From Clonostachys chloroleuca (taxonomy: Eukaryota; Ascomycota; Sordariomycetes; Hypocreales; Bionectriaceae), in NCBI GenBank assembly GCA_037952775.1, contig JBANAY010000003.1:16864001-16928000 (forward strand): a stretch of DNA of 64,000 nucleotides, given 5' to 3'. The position numbers were made by a program, and so were the translations under genes. Within the stretch, counting starts at the first letter, position 1, and every line of letters starts with the position of its first letter. Below the pieces are notes generated by a model, which was not told the origin of the DNA, ran no database searches, and worked only from the letters and a program-made list of their open reading frames with translations. This document shows, piece by piece, positions 36,001-48,257 of this stretch.

Positions 36001-36317
36001 TTGTCAAGGGCTGGGGCAACAGCTGCCGTATTTTGCTCTCTCTTCTTGCCAATCCCCCCACCGTGGGTGCCGGAGCAGGGGACGAGATTATTACCGAGGC
36101 AGACGTAGATGACATAGGCTTCGGAATGTCATTCACAGCCCTCAACACTTGTAAACCTCTTGCGCGGGATGATTTCCCCGAGGTTGCCAATGCCACAACC
36201 TGGGTCAAGGAGTACATGGTAGCTGCCAACCAGCGACACAACGGCGCTGTCGCCAACTTCATCGGACAGAGACTGCAGCCCGAGGAACAGCAGGTCATTG
36301 CCCAGTACATTAGCTAA
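33054..36317 (+). CDS. CSE1: Exportin-2 / CSE1 (importin-alpha re-export factor)
   Basis: Seven exons: 33054-33123, 33196-33338, 33410-33577, 33642-33812, 33879-35274, 35333-35636, 35690-36317, giving 959 residues, almost exactly the family length. The N-terminal importin-beta region reads ISQLLNATLDPAQHRKAE then YSLTLLNIVNST and LAAALAFKNFIRTNY. Cse1 marks include YDMSCHDLPPIFDENL, FLRKLQEKFE, YYYHFEAIGALVRY and the C-terminal YGADYFIKQSNQVD. CSE1 with Ran-GTP carries importin alpha back to the cytoplasm. Four introns interrupt the first ~300 codons. All junctions keep frame, and the predicted protein ends QQVIAQYIS. Confidence 0.95.
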
Positions 36318-37226
36318 ATCCGTAATAGTTCAAAGTGATCATGTCCTGGGTGCAGTTGATCCTTGTCTGCCACGATATGGACCGGTAGGATGGTGTTGCT
36401 CTTTTTATCAAAAAAAAAGAAAAGAAAAAAGAATGGATGCCACGGGCCTGGAAAACCGCATAATGAATCATGGCCGACAGAGCGAAAGGCATACGAGGGA
36501 AGGGGCCGCAAAATAGGAGATATACCAGATACCAGGAATTTAGTTAGATGAATGCCGAAGGCTATGATCTTGTACCACCACTGAAACTGGGATTTGTAGA
36601 CAAGGTTGAGATCAAGACCATTGTGTTAAGAGTTTTGATACTGAGAGGGTTCCAAGAATGCAACCAACCCACTGAGAGGTCTAAACAGATTAAAAAAACC
36701 GTAAATAAGAAATACTATTAAAAAGTCTCTGATATGAGAAATGTGCGATAAACAAAGAAAGCCGCCAGGTATCTAGATAAATAATTGTTCTTTCCTCATC
36801 ATCATCCAAAACCAAAGTTAAACGTATTGCTAAAAGTAAAGCGTAAGACGGATCCGTTTCGTAGACTAATCGTCGACCCATAAGAATCTTTATCGATTGA
36901 GGCCTCATCCCCGACCACGATCCCATAAATTCGTACAATGAAAAATGATCAATGAATGCTTCCAAGATGATTGTGTGGTGAATGTGTGTGTGTGTACGTG
37001 CTCTGGAAAATCAGAATGCGGGGTTGTAGAAAACCCAATGCCGAAGGCGAAACCCTTCCTCGGAGTATCATAAAGCATCATCGTGCAGACAAATGAAAAG
37101 TCGATGTCGCATCAAAAATCGCCCCTGGGTATTACATAATGCTTCGTTTTCGCGACCTCCCAATGAAAAATAAAATACCTTCAAATCAAGAGAAGCCGAG
37201 AACGGTTTATGACGAGATGATGCGGA
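36318..37226. other. Convergent intergenic region (CSE1 / PH-like gene)
   Basis: Presumed 3' UTRs. An A-rich tract lies at 36409-36432 and a (GT)6 repeat at 36983-36995. No gene seen. Confidence 0.6.
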
Positions 37227-39239
37227 TTAGAAAAAACCGCCCTCGACTCCCATGCCACCCCGCCAACTGCATCTCTTTTCTTGGTCATCCCGTATTCGAT
37301 TTCGCTCCCTGGGTCCTGGACCTTGGTACTGAGCCTTCAGATTCGCCCGGGGAACGGACGCCTGGTTGGTATCGATTTCGCTGCTTCGTCGGCTACTGCC
37401 CCCGCTAGCGTTCGTCTGGACTAGCAATAAGCTACTGGTGCTGGACAGCCTTTTTGTGAATTCGGTAAAACTCAACCTTTTCGCGCTGGAGATGGATTGG
37501 CGGTGATCCCCGCTGAGACGCATGAGAGCATCCTCAGGAAGCTTTCCTGAAGCTGCAGCGGCCAGCTCCGCACCGGATGGCGATGTGAGAAACTGAGTAC
37601 TCTGGGCCCTTTGGGTTCCACGGCGATTCTTCTCATTCGCAGTTTGTGGCCGATGTATGGATTCCTGAAGTACGCTATTGGGTGTGGCCTTGGCATGGAA
37701 GCTCAGGTTTTGCCGTGACATACCGGGCCGGGAGGAAGACGGAAGCTCTCCTATTGTCCGATGTGTTGAGGGAGCTACCAGAGGCGGTTGATACTGACCG
37801 TCCCTTGAGGCAAAATTACCGTCATCGGAATCGGTGTCTTCAGAATCATCGGTGTTTGAACTATCGTCAGCTTCGAATGCACTTCGCATCGCCAAATTCT
37901 CGGAACGTTCTACAGCTTCTCTCTGTTTGCGCTTCTCATCCATATCACGCATAAGAGCATCAAACCGAGCGACAGAGCTAAGTTTCTCCTCACCAGGCAG
38001 GATTTGTTCCGATGCCGACATGCTTCTCATCTGGAAAGCCCTGTCGAGAATGGTCTCCCTGGGCATTGGGGGAGAGCTGGAGCTCGTCAGGGAAGTTTTA
38101 TGAGCATGGTAGCTTATGCTATCACGTCCCTGAACGGGTGAACTCATTGTTGAGGTGCGCCCCTGAGCAGAAGTCCACCCTTCGATAAAATCCCCATGAT
38201 AGTCCCCTGTTGTGGTTACAGGCGAAGGAAGATCTGTCGGTAACACTGTGGTATAGTACTGAGACGGCACACCGAAGTTCACCTGGTGCGAGCCTGGGAA
38301 GTTACTCGACGGCGAAGACAAGTCGCTTCGTTTTGATCTCAAGCTGGGGGACTCGGAACTAAAGGTTGTAGGTCGTTCCTTTGCACCAGACGAATATGTT
38401 GCATTGGAGCTCTTGTGATGAAGACTTCGGTTCGCCGGGCCGCTTCCAGGGCGAGGGAAGTAATCGGATGCTTCTCGTTGTCGTGGAGAGAAAGTAACCG
38501 ATGAGGTAGGGGTTATAGGACTTTCGTCGGGGCTCATCGGTCGCTTTCTGGACATAATGTACCTTGCCCAATCTTGGAGGGTAGGATAAGGCTCTTCAGG
38601 GGTTGAGCGGAACCAAAGGGAGGTCGGGCTACTATCCTTGTTGGCAGGAAGAAGACTTCCAGCTCGACTAGATCGCCTCTTTCGTTCTTTATCAGACAGG
38701 GTTATGACAAGAGTGGGAAGCACATGGCTCTGTTTGCGTTTCGCCAGCATCTGAACCTGGCAATCCACCACACAACTGATCGGCCATTGTTGAATAGGTT
38801 CCGTTTCATCCTAGAACGGGAAGGAGTTTTGTTAGACTTCGAGAGGGAAAGACAGAAAGAGTAGGTTGATAAGGAAGCATTGGGCAGAACACCAGTGAAT
38901 AAACACGAACACACTACTCACCTTGGACTTGAAAATCGCAATGCTGGGTTCATCCATGAGTGCTTTCGGGCTTGACTTGGAGCTGCTATTGACAATGCGA
39001 CTGGCGGACATGAGCCCAGAGTAGCTAGGGCTACTCTGATGTTCTCGGGGAAAAGTAGTTGGCCTGCGACCCACGATAACATAGCGAGGCTGAACAAGGC
39101 AATTGGGGTTAGCACTCTAACGGGTTCGGTACTTACAATGCTATGCGCAAAAGGGACTCTAGCTCACCTTCCAAACTGCCCTGCCCAAAATTTGGCCCCG
39201 GTCGGGAGGAACCAAGAGGGTTCCCTCGAAGTTGTCCAT
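37227..39239 (-). CDS. Conserved fungal protein with PH-like N-terminus, function unknown
   Basis: Three exons, 39239-39168, 39089-38922 and 38810-37227, giving 607 residues from MDNFEGTLLVPPDRGQILG. The first ~190 residues read like a PH domain: WKPRYVIVGRR (strand 2), SIAIFKSKDETEPIQQWPI, TLVITLSD, SLWFRSTPEEPYP, and a last helix LQDWARYI carrying the conserved tryptophan. The rest is low-complexity, Ser/Pro-rich and probably disordered, with a short charged helix (RFDALMRDMDEKRKQREAVE), an acidic serine run (DDSSNTDDSEDTDSDD) and many possible phosphosites. I know similar N-termini in other moulds but no function. The PH assignment is by eye and needs profile or structure comparison. Confidence 0.75.
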
Positions 39240-39792
39240 GTTGGAAAGGCAATGGACGGGCTCTGGGGATAAATCAAGAACAGAGAGCGGGGATCAAAGA
39301 GACAGTAGAGGGATGGATTAGCGACGCATGCTTGTTTAGTCGGACTTGAGGGGAGTGCGCCTCTCTCTCTCTCCTCTCTGCTCCTGCTCCTTTGCGTTTT
39401 GGCTATGTGCGTCGGTGTTGGCTGGTTAATGCGTCTTAATGCTGTGAGAGACGTCTTTGAAAAGCGACGGGGTGGCTTATAGAAATTTGTCAAGCGAGCG
39501 GCTCTTTGCGAATCAAAGATTGGTTGATACGTAGAACGAGGTCAACGCGACCCCAAGTGTTATATTAATAGAGAAGGAGAGAAGAAGAGACGGCCGACGA
39601 TCTCTAGAAGAGAAAGATTCGTCAACGCAGGCCAAGAAAGAAAGAGCAGGGTTCCTGAGGACAATGATGGAATTGGATATGGATGGGGGTGGATGGATTG
39701 AATGACGGGTGATGAACAGATGGAGAGAGTGGGCAATGTCTGAGAATGGCCCCGGTCGCCACCCCGGTCCCAGGCCTAGTGCGCTGTAGTGG

Positions 39793-39819
39793 GTGGAAGT
39801 GGAAGTGGAAGTGGAAGTG
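39793..39819. repeat. (GTGGAA)4.5 hexamer repeat
   Basis: Four and a half perfect tandem copies of GTGGAA in the long gene-free stretch. Confidence 0.9.
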
Positions 39820-42800
39820 CAGTCGTGCGTACAGGCTCCGTACCTCGTGCTGGGTTGGGGGTAATTGAGGTAGGCGCGAGCGACCAACGGTACCTGACTT
39901 ATACTCCATGCCTGCGCAACTAGTGCCTCTTAGGCGCACTAGCCCGACCAGTACAGCCGTGCGAGAGGGCAAGGTACCTGCCGGCCGGCGACTCAGGCAC
40001 CTCCTGGGTGATGCTGGTTTGGAAGGCACGGCAGAGAGCATTCCGGGTCTGGTCCAGGCAGGAACTGCCTGCCTGGGACCGGATGGGAGGGAGGTGGGCT
40101 TTCTATTGGCAGGCACCCAGGCCGGGCATGCACTTCCCTTACCGCGGACGTACCTCTTGCCCACAGAGATAGGCAGCTTAGCCGGGCGATTTCCCTACAG
40201 TCTGCCCAAGACCCGTGTCGTCTGCTGCAGCATGTCGGTACACTGCAGTCCACCCTGCGTCGTAGAAATTACTAAGTGGTCCACAAATGACGGGTTTGGG
40301 CTAGCGGTAAAGGCATTGGCCTTGGTGGTGCTGCATCAGGAAGTGGGCACAGTGGCTCCCGTGTGTTGGAGGTTAATTTCGCACGACACTCAAGTCGCTC
40401 CACAACCACATCGCTCCAGCTGCTGAGTGCTGCGTCCACTCAGGCACAGAGTTGTACCAGGTTCCCCATGCCTCCCTGCTGCTCACCATGGGAGGTTCCG
40501 TGGTAGGGGGCGTTTGAGGGCGAGTTTCAGCAACCTGGGGATTTGGTCTCAGTGTGACCGACTTGCACGCAGCAATACCACCTACTTACACATTTGGATG
40601 GGGACTTATCTGATGGTGCTGGATCGGTTTCAGAGGCGACAACTTGCTTGGCATGCGACAACCTGCCGGTGCTCGGCAGGCAGGTGGCCCGTCTGAGGGC
40701 CATCATGCACCGCCGACGCACGCAATTGTCATTATTGCTGCCATCTCGTTGTTCAGCCGTGCCAGTTTGAGTCACCCCTTGATGGGAAATGTGCCACTGC
40801 TGCGGTGAGAGCGAACATGGATGGATGGGTGGTCCTGCGCTCCACGTTTTAACAGGGCCTCGCTTGTCTGAACTGGTTGGCCCATTTCCCGCCTGGCTTC
40901 TTGCTCTCGGGAGCTACTCCCTGACCGAAGGTGCCCAAGCGACCTCCATTTACTAATAAATGCCTGCGCCGCGCCTAGAGCTTAGAGAGACGGGAGGGGG
41001 TTTTGGAGGCTTCGGTCCGTATTTCATCATCAGCTACTAACCAACATGCATTTTCCTACCCAACTTTAGGTTGTTTGAGTAAGTCTACTACGGAGCCGAA
41101 GTGGTTGTTGTCCAGCAACCGAGTTGTACCTTGCGTTTGCGGCCGGCACCCTTGCTCGACGTGCCCAATAGCTGGGAATCTGGGATTTTCGCCATCCAAG
41201 GTGTGGTAGGGATGGGATGGAGACAGGCCGATGACTTCCATACCGAATTACTTCTTCTAGTGTCTTCCCAGTTAGGCACTTGTAAATCATGAGTCGGTAA
41301 CGACTGCTGCAGTGTATAGGAGGTGGGCAGATCCCAACCGAATTGCACTGCAGCCCATTGCCTCGCAGAACACCGTGAATATCCTACGACGATACGGATT
41401 TCATATGCATGGACGATCTACCAATCATTGGGGCATATTTACATGTACGGAGCACATGTATTTTTACATTCTATATGATATGGATGTCATAGCTATCCAG
41501 ACCCCCCAGAGTCGCGCGGTGTCTCAGCCGCTGGCTCATATTTCAATCATATTACGCTTGATAAGGAAGCCTGGGGTTTACTGACCTCCTTTGATCGTGT
41601 GGCTGCACTGGCAGACCCGCCATGCCACGACAGAGTTCCTGGAAAGCACATGGCGAAGGCCCCTCTCGAGATGGCCCAGGCATGGGTTTGGCCGGCTGGT
41701 GGGCGAGGTTGTGCGGCACATAATCTGTGCATGCATCCACGTGCATACATAGTATGTTATGCACTCCATTATGCGCTGCATATGCGCAATGACAAGTGGG
41801 TGCCGGGATGCAGGAGAGGAATACTCACCACGCTGATCGTGCTCAACAAGCGTTTACCGCGCAGACTGGAACGGGAATGGAGGTGAGCTGCCACTCTCAG
41901 TTTATGTGTGCCAGCCAACCGCCTCCTCGTTACTAGTATTAATCCAGGTACCTGTCGCCAGCCTAAAGCAAGCCACCAATGGAACGATGGGTCAGTACCG
42001 CTCGCTAGTCCAGCCCATGTGGCCGTGATGTAGCAAAACGAGACTCGCCTTCACCAGTCCCGGTTTGGCTTGGCTGGGCCTCAGGTGTGCATGTATGCAC
42101 ATAGGCATGCAGAAATAAGGGCATGTAATACTAAAATGCAAGTGGGTGCAGGCCTGTATGCAGGTGGCCCAAAACTGATGATGGATCTGAAGCTAGACTG
42201 ATGAATGGCTGATAGTCAATGCTTGAATTCTGGGCTGGCTCATCTCTCGCCACATGAGCTGTCAAGTGCTGGCGTCAACTAACGAGCGAGTTTACGCATA
42301 CGGCGGTGAGAGAGATGGAGTGATGTCGGAAGAGGTGTGGAGGACAAGTAGATGGCAAAGGTCGAGGCGAGACATGGCAAGACAAGACCAGACAGAACAA
42401 AAGACATGGCAGCAGAGACAAGGGATGATCAATGGACCGCTCCGTCCGGCCATGCCCGTCTCAGACACTGCACTTGGAACTGCATCAACGCATAGCTACA
42501 CTCATGACCCCCCATCTCGCTCTCATGCTTCCTGCCCGCCTCTCCCCACGCACATGTGGCTTTCCCACAAGCCCAGTAGCCTGCAGCTCATATTTGCGTT
42601 ACACGAAGGACTCCTTGACCTTTTGCCTCGATACGCATCAATGATCCACGGTTAGGGGCTGAGGGGCAGCGTCGAACAAGGATCAACCCTTCTGCTCAGC
42701 ATCGGCGGGGTGGTCACGCTCTCAAGTGCGACAAGACCAAGGGCAGCATGGTCTGCAGAAACGACTCAAACTCCATGGTCGGCCAGCATATGCACGGATG

Positions 42801-44574
42801 GGAACTACCGTACAGCCCTCCAATGAGCACACCGACCGTCAGATAGTCGTGAACTTCCCACATGAAGCTAGACCAGCAGATGGGGATTCAGATGGGGATA
42901 ATGACGCTTTTTCCTGACGTTCAGATATTTTTGGCCACAGCTGAAAGCACAATGTATCCATGTACGATACAAATACCCTTTTTTGTACGCGATCCGGCCT
43001 TGCCTGATGAACCTCTCTTTCTGGATCGAATTTTGAGCAGTCCCCCTCTAGCTCCATTACATGTCCATGGCCAGTTATCCATGCCCAGAAGGCACCGTGC
43101 TACCTAACCATTTACCGACAAACAAAGATAACATATGTCCCACTGAACGCGTGCTTCTACCCCGAGATCATCCGCCCGGCCTGTGCGCCAGGATCAGGCC
43201 CGGATTCAGGAGTCGATCAGGCATTCCCGCCCAGATCTCCCCGAGACATTTCGACTGACCAGTGACCACCCACGTAGCACCGGCTTGGGCAATATATCCT
43301 AATCCATCACATTACATACTCGAATGGAGTAAGGGGTAGCAAGCTGGAGATGACTCTCCCTGAGCCGTAACCACCGGCGACTACTAAACGACTAGCTGCC
43401 GTATCGTACGAGAGGGACCTCGCCTGTGTCTCAGACTGCAGCACACCTGAAAAAGATGGGGATCAACAGGTCCTATTGTCGACGAGAATAGACACATCGG
43501 GCTCCGTCATTGCCTCACCCCCATGGCGCACGAAACGGGAATTGTTGCTGAAAATACGGTTTTATTAGTGCAGGCGATCCGGGGTATCAAGCCAGACTGT
43601 CTGTCGTAATACGCGAATCAATACCCGTACACCTATATATACAAACGTGCTCCTGAAGGATCGGTCTGTACCACTGCTTTGGGAGGCTAGGTGAGGCGAG
43701 GTTGAGCGTCAGCGCAGAGTCCCGTCACCGAACCGAAAGGCAAGAAACTGAGTGTCGGGCTTCGGACACGAGCTTGGACGCGGTGCCATGATCTCCGAGA
43801 TCTGCTCCTATCTACCCAGGTGCATCGGTCAGCAGAGGGGTGGCATTCGGTGGCGTTGCTGCGGGAAATGATGGCCTTCCTGTTCCTCTCAAATGCATCC
43901 CACCGTCAAGTCAGGGCGTCACCAGACCCGACGGACTGCTCTTGGCCCAGCAGCCAGACTGGGGTGGCTCCTCTGTTCCTGCATTGGCGCCAGGGGCGCA
44001 CCAACACCAACACCAACAACTCCTCTTCGTCGGGCCTCCTCCACAGTGGCCTCCCCCTGGACCCATTGGTCTCGCTCACTCTGGCCTAGACGCAATGTGC
44101 AAAGAGCGAGGCCTCCATGTCTAGCGAGTTTCTCCTGTTGCTGCCATATCGCACTTCAGCGTCTTACAGCGCAGTTTCGGCGATATCTCACCTTGTCGAC
44201 TCATCCGAACTAAGATCCCAGAGTCACTTTGCCAGGCCAGGGCGCTGTCTCGAAATCGCCAGTTGCGTCACAGTACAAACGGCCTATCCGACGCAACATT
44301 CCCCCTCATTCCATTCCTGCCCGTCATCGCATCACCCTCGGCATGTGTGGGGGCTTCGCCTGGACGCAATAGCCGGTCCGCATCTACGTAGCATTGCACC
44401 ACTACCACCACGACGTGATACGAACCATAGTAGTCTATCTGAATTAGCGGCCATGGCTCGCTCAATGGCGTCCATCTCGGTCCGTCCCATCGAGGGATGA
44501 CCTGCCGACTTTCCCTCGTGCGCGCGTGTGTGTGTCTGCCCATTGGGAAGCCTCCCAAAATTCCTCGAATAGTT

Positions 44575-44588
44575 CCCCCCCCCCCCCC
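44575..44588. repeat. C14 homopolymer
   Basis: Fourteen consecutive C, the longest homopolymer in the window. Confidence 0.9.
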
Positions 44589-45035
44589 TCCTGCTTGGCG
44601 ATCTCTTACCCACTCTCCCTAGGGGTTCCAAACTTCCTCCTCCATTATTGGGGGCAGGCTAATATAGCGCGCTGAAGACAAAGACCAAGCTCCACCCCAG
44701 AGAAGCACTTGCATCGAGCGAAAGCACGGACAAGCAAGGATCATGGGTCATGTTGGACAGGGTGGTCCGACCGCTCGTCCCTTTTTCTGGGATTTTCTTG
44801 GGGGTTGGCGTCTATCATCATTAGCCTCTTGTCTCGGCCCTCTTAGACGGGGTGCCAAACACCACCATTGCTATTCAGAGCATCAAACCGCGCCGCGCCC
44901 TGCCGTGCCCATCAGCTTAGGATGGGCGTTTCGTCCATGGACGACGCAGGTACGCGAACCGGCCCCCAATGCAGGGCCCAAGCCCTTCCCGCCGGAGTCC
45001 GTTCGTAGGATGCACATTGGTTCAGCAAAACTGCA

Positions 45036-45057
45036 ATATATATATATATATATATAT
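45036..45057. repeat. (AT)11 microsatellite
   Basis: Twenty-two bases of alternating A and T, flanked by GCA on both sides. Confidence 0.9.
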
Positions 45058-45878
45058 GCATATTTATATATGGCATTTTCTACGGTGGACCTGAGGCCCG
45101 TTCATGCAGGAACCATTGCATCTTTTTGCCATTCTTGGTCTTATTCGTCCTCGTATTGAACCGTAGGAGTCGGGATGGGATTTCGATATTACGTATCCGC
45201 TCCAGTGGGTGCTTGATCCTTGGTGCACATCGCAGGCCATATGAGTCGCGCTGCCTCTCCGAAGGAACAGGATCCTAACACTCGAGGCCCTGTGTCGTCG
45301 ATCAGGACGCACTCTGCACGATGCCAGTGCATTCTGACGTGTGGGGTTGGATTATTTAGACTATATACCTTCGGATATCACGGTGGTTGCAGACTCGTTT
45401 ATTTCCAAAGTGGCCATGTTTCTGGTCAGGTGAGCACGTATCTTTCCCTTCTTGCTGCTAATTATGCTAGGCTGCGCCGCGAAGCAATGAAGTTTATCGA
45501 TACACATCTGTATGCTGAGACTTGAATTCCCTGTCTACAAGAAACCAAACTGCGCCAAAGGAACCTGCCGACCGTCTCCCATGACCATCCCCATTCACCC
45601 ATTCAACGCCGTTAGAGATACGCATGTGAGGAGCCCTTGTTAATGTAAACCCCAAAAGAAATGTAAAAAGCCGTTAGAGTGCCCTACCATTACGTCCCCA
45701 AAGCCTGTCAACCCTGGGCCAACAAAGTTCCATTCCAACAGGTGATAGCTCTCCTCAAAGTTGTAAAGTTGTGCGTACTCTCCTACAATCCCATGATATA
45801 TCGATATTGTCGCTCTTTGATCTTTCTTAGGGAGAAGACCTCCTTTAGAAAGGAGGCACCGATATTTCGACAAGAACT

Positions 45879-48257
45879 CTAGGGCTCCTGGTTTACAAAA
45901 TAATATCCATCATCTTCCCGCACAGGTCTTGCACGTGCTTTGCTTGTCCATCTGGGGTGACTGTTAGTATAATGAAGAAAGCGATTATCTGTAGAGCAAA
46001 TGAGGAGGATCAAACTCACATTCTGACTTTGCCATCGTCACCACATGATGCCAACATTGCAGGATCATCTGGTTTCCAGTCCACAGCATTACATCGAGGA
46101 CGGTGGGCCTGTAACCGCTCAACCACACCGCCAGTTACTTTATGCCAAATGAGGATGTTGCCATCCTCACTCCCGCTGATGACAAAGCTCTCGTTAGCAC
46201 CGCCTAGGGAGCTGCGGATCATGTACTTCCCCCCGGTATGACCAAGGAATTTTTGGACTGGCTGCCTGGTCGTGAGGTTGATCAGCTGTGCCTCCCCATC
46301 CACTCTGTTGACGAGTAAATGCTGCGAGTCCTGGCTTATGCAGATGGAGGTTGGGCGACTTTCGAGTTTGATACTGTCGATCAACTCGCGGGTGATGGTG
46401 TTGTAGAGATGAACCGTCTCGTTGTCATCTACCGCGACGAGCCAACGGCCGTCCGGGGATCCACAGAGATCTTGAACACGGTGCTTCTTGTTCCAGTCGA
46501 TGTATTCATCGTTGTGGACGTTATATGTTGTAAGGCTGCGGTTGATATCGAGCGTCCCGATCACGTATGACCGTCCGTCGTTTATCCAAACACAGCCAAT
46601 GGCCGGCTCACCATACCTTTGAGACTTTCGGAGGGGTTCGGATTTCTGTCGGCTGTTAGCATGTACGATTAATCTCAATAGTTCTGGACCCGATGCTTAC
46701 CTGCAAGTCCCATAGCCTGGATTGTTTGTCCTGTGAACATGTAACGATCATGGAGCTATCAGGACTCCATGAGACGTTCCCAACCCCACCTCCATGATGT
46801 CCTAGGACCGAGAATACGTTGAAGTTCTTACCCCAAACGAAAACATCCCGAGCGCTCCCGCATGCTGCCAGCATTGATCCATCAGGCGAGAATTTCACTT
46901 GCCACACTTCGCCATCCAAATTACCCAGCTCAACGGCGCACTCAGTTGGGAAATTTTCCCGACGACAAGAATGATCAGAGTACAGTGAGGGAGATAACGG
47001 TTCCGTGTGATATAAACAGGAATTAATCTGCGACTGCTTGACTTGTTGAAGAAGTGTAGCAAGGCGGTTCTCCGGCAGCATGACTGACGGTGAGATGCAT
47101 TCTGTATTCAGTTAGCTTTTGATCATAAATGTCATCCCCCAGAATGTAAACTCACTCGAAAGTTGCGATAGCAATATTTTGCGAGACTCCCCATGAGCTC
47201 CATCCCACTTGGTCTTAGCTTTCAGTTCGGAAAAGGAGTGACACATTAACAAACTAGACAGAAAGTGTAGTTTAGTTGTGTCATTGTATAATGGGGTCAA
47301 CTCCTCGCGGAGCACACTGAGTGCCTTCGTGGTATTTCGCTGCTCCAACAGCTCCAAGAATTTCTGCTGTCTAAGCGAGCAGCGCATCGTGGTCCGGTCT
47401 GAGCCCGATGATAAGACCAATCCATTCCCTTGACGGCTATTGGCCTCCGAATCTGAGGCCCCAAGCAACAGCTGCTCGGCTTGGCCCCAGGAGCCGCTGA
47501 GCACTGCTGACCTAAAGGACACAACGGTCGGGCTTTCCAGTACGTAGCCACTATCCCGAGACACACTGCCGGCTGCCTCTTGGTAACCTAGATCTGACAA
47601 AGCCTGGATGAGAAGTCTTGTGACCTCCTCGCGATTATGACCAAAGTAGGTTGAAGAACGCCTTTCCCCATTTGACGACCCATTCATGCCCAGCCCTGCT
47701 TTGTTGTGCCCATTAGGCGTACTGATCTGAGATGTGTGCTGTGCGCTGGGGCCAGCGGCACCGTTGGGGCGAGTAACAAGGCCGCCATTTGAGGGGAGTG
47801 CACCATCGCCGTCGCTCAACATGGTCATGTGCTCTCCCCTTTGGCGTTTCGGGTGAGGCTGTTCAACCTCGCTTTCGGACGGAGGGTCGATGAGCGAGCG
47901 AATGTCGAGGTACCCCGAGGCAGCAGACCGACTGTCGGACGGGGATCGCCGTCGTCGCCCAAGAACTTGGGCTGAGGTATTGATGATGTTTGGATAGACG
48001 GGAGCCGCGGAAGATTCTATATTCGCAGAGGCAGCCGCTGTCCTGGACGCGGGATCTAAAGATGGCGTAGGTACCGGGTGACGTTGTGCGGAGACGAGCC
48101 TGCTGGAAGGTACGGGGGGCAACCGATGGAGCGATGGGTCGTCGTCGGAGGCGTGCTCGGGATGGGAGCGGGTTGGGGATGATGAGTCCAGATCTGCCTC
48201 TTCGCGGTAGGAACCGCGGTGGAAGTGAAAGAGGCTATGGCGAAGCTGGGCAAGAGC
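45879..48257 (-). CDS. GID7: GID/CTLH ubiquitin-ligase subunit GID7 (WDR26), 5' end unresolved
   Basis: Exons on the minus strand: 48257-47156, 47101-46701, 46645-46020 and 45960-45879, at least 736 residues. Order of domains: disordered N-terminus, LisH (RLLIQALSDLGYQEAAGSVS), CTLH region (VSFRSAVLSGSWGQAEQLLLG and LEQRNTTKALSVLREEL), then WD40 repeats. WD40 examples are VWQVKFSPDGSMLAACG, VGNVSWSPDSSMIVTC with SRLWDLQ, and FVISGSEDGNILIWH. The protein ends ARARPVREDDGYYFVNQEP. GID7 helps the GID E3 ligase form its supramolecular assembly, which degrades gluconeogenic enzymes. No in-frame ATG exists between the LisH-proximal exon and an in-frame stop just above 48257. A CACAG acceptor at 48258-48260 implies an upstream first exon, which I could not place. 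Confidence 0.88.

Larger units (their letters stand above)
39240..45878. other. 6.6-kb gene-free stretch
   Basis: Lies upstream of the PH-like gene and downstream of GID7. I find no conserved protein, tRNA or rRNA. Open frames are short and have chance-like composition. Contents: a CT-repeat (39361-39379), a GTGGAA hexamer repeat (39793-39819), one isolated ACGCGT (43147-43152), a C14 run (44575-44588), an (AT)11 repeat (45036-45057), and many CATG/TGCATGCA-like short palindromes around 41700 and 42100. Composition stays mixed, so there is no sign of RIP-type AT-rich decay. Confidence 0.55.

Noticed and set aside
39908..40426. A 172-codon open frame in the long gene-free stretch
   Set aside because: No ATG-proximal context, intron signals or family resemblance, and its composition looks like chance reading of GC-rich DNA. 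Not called as a gene.
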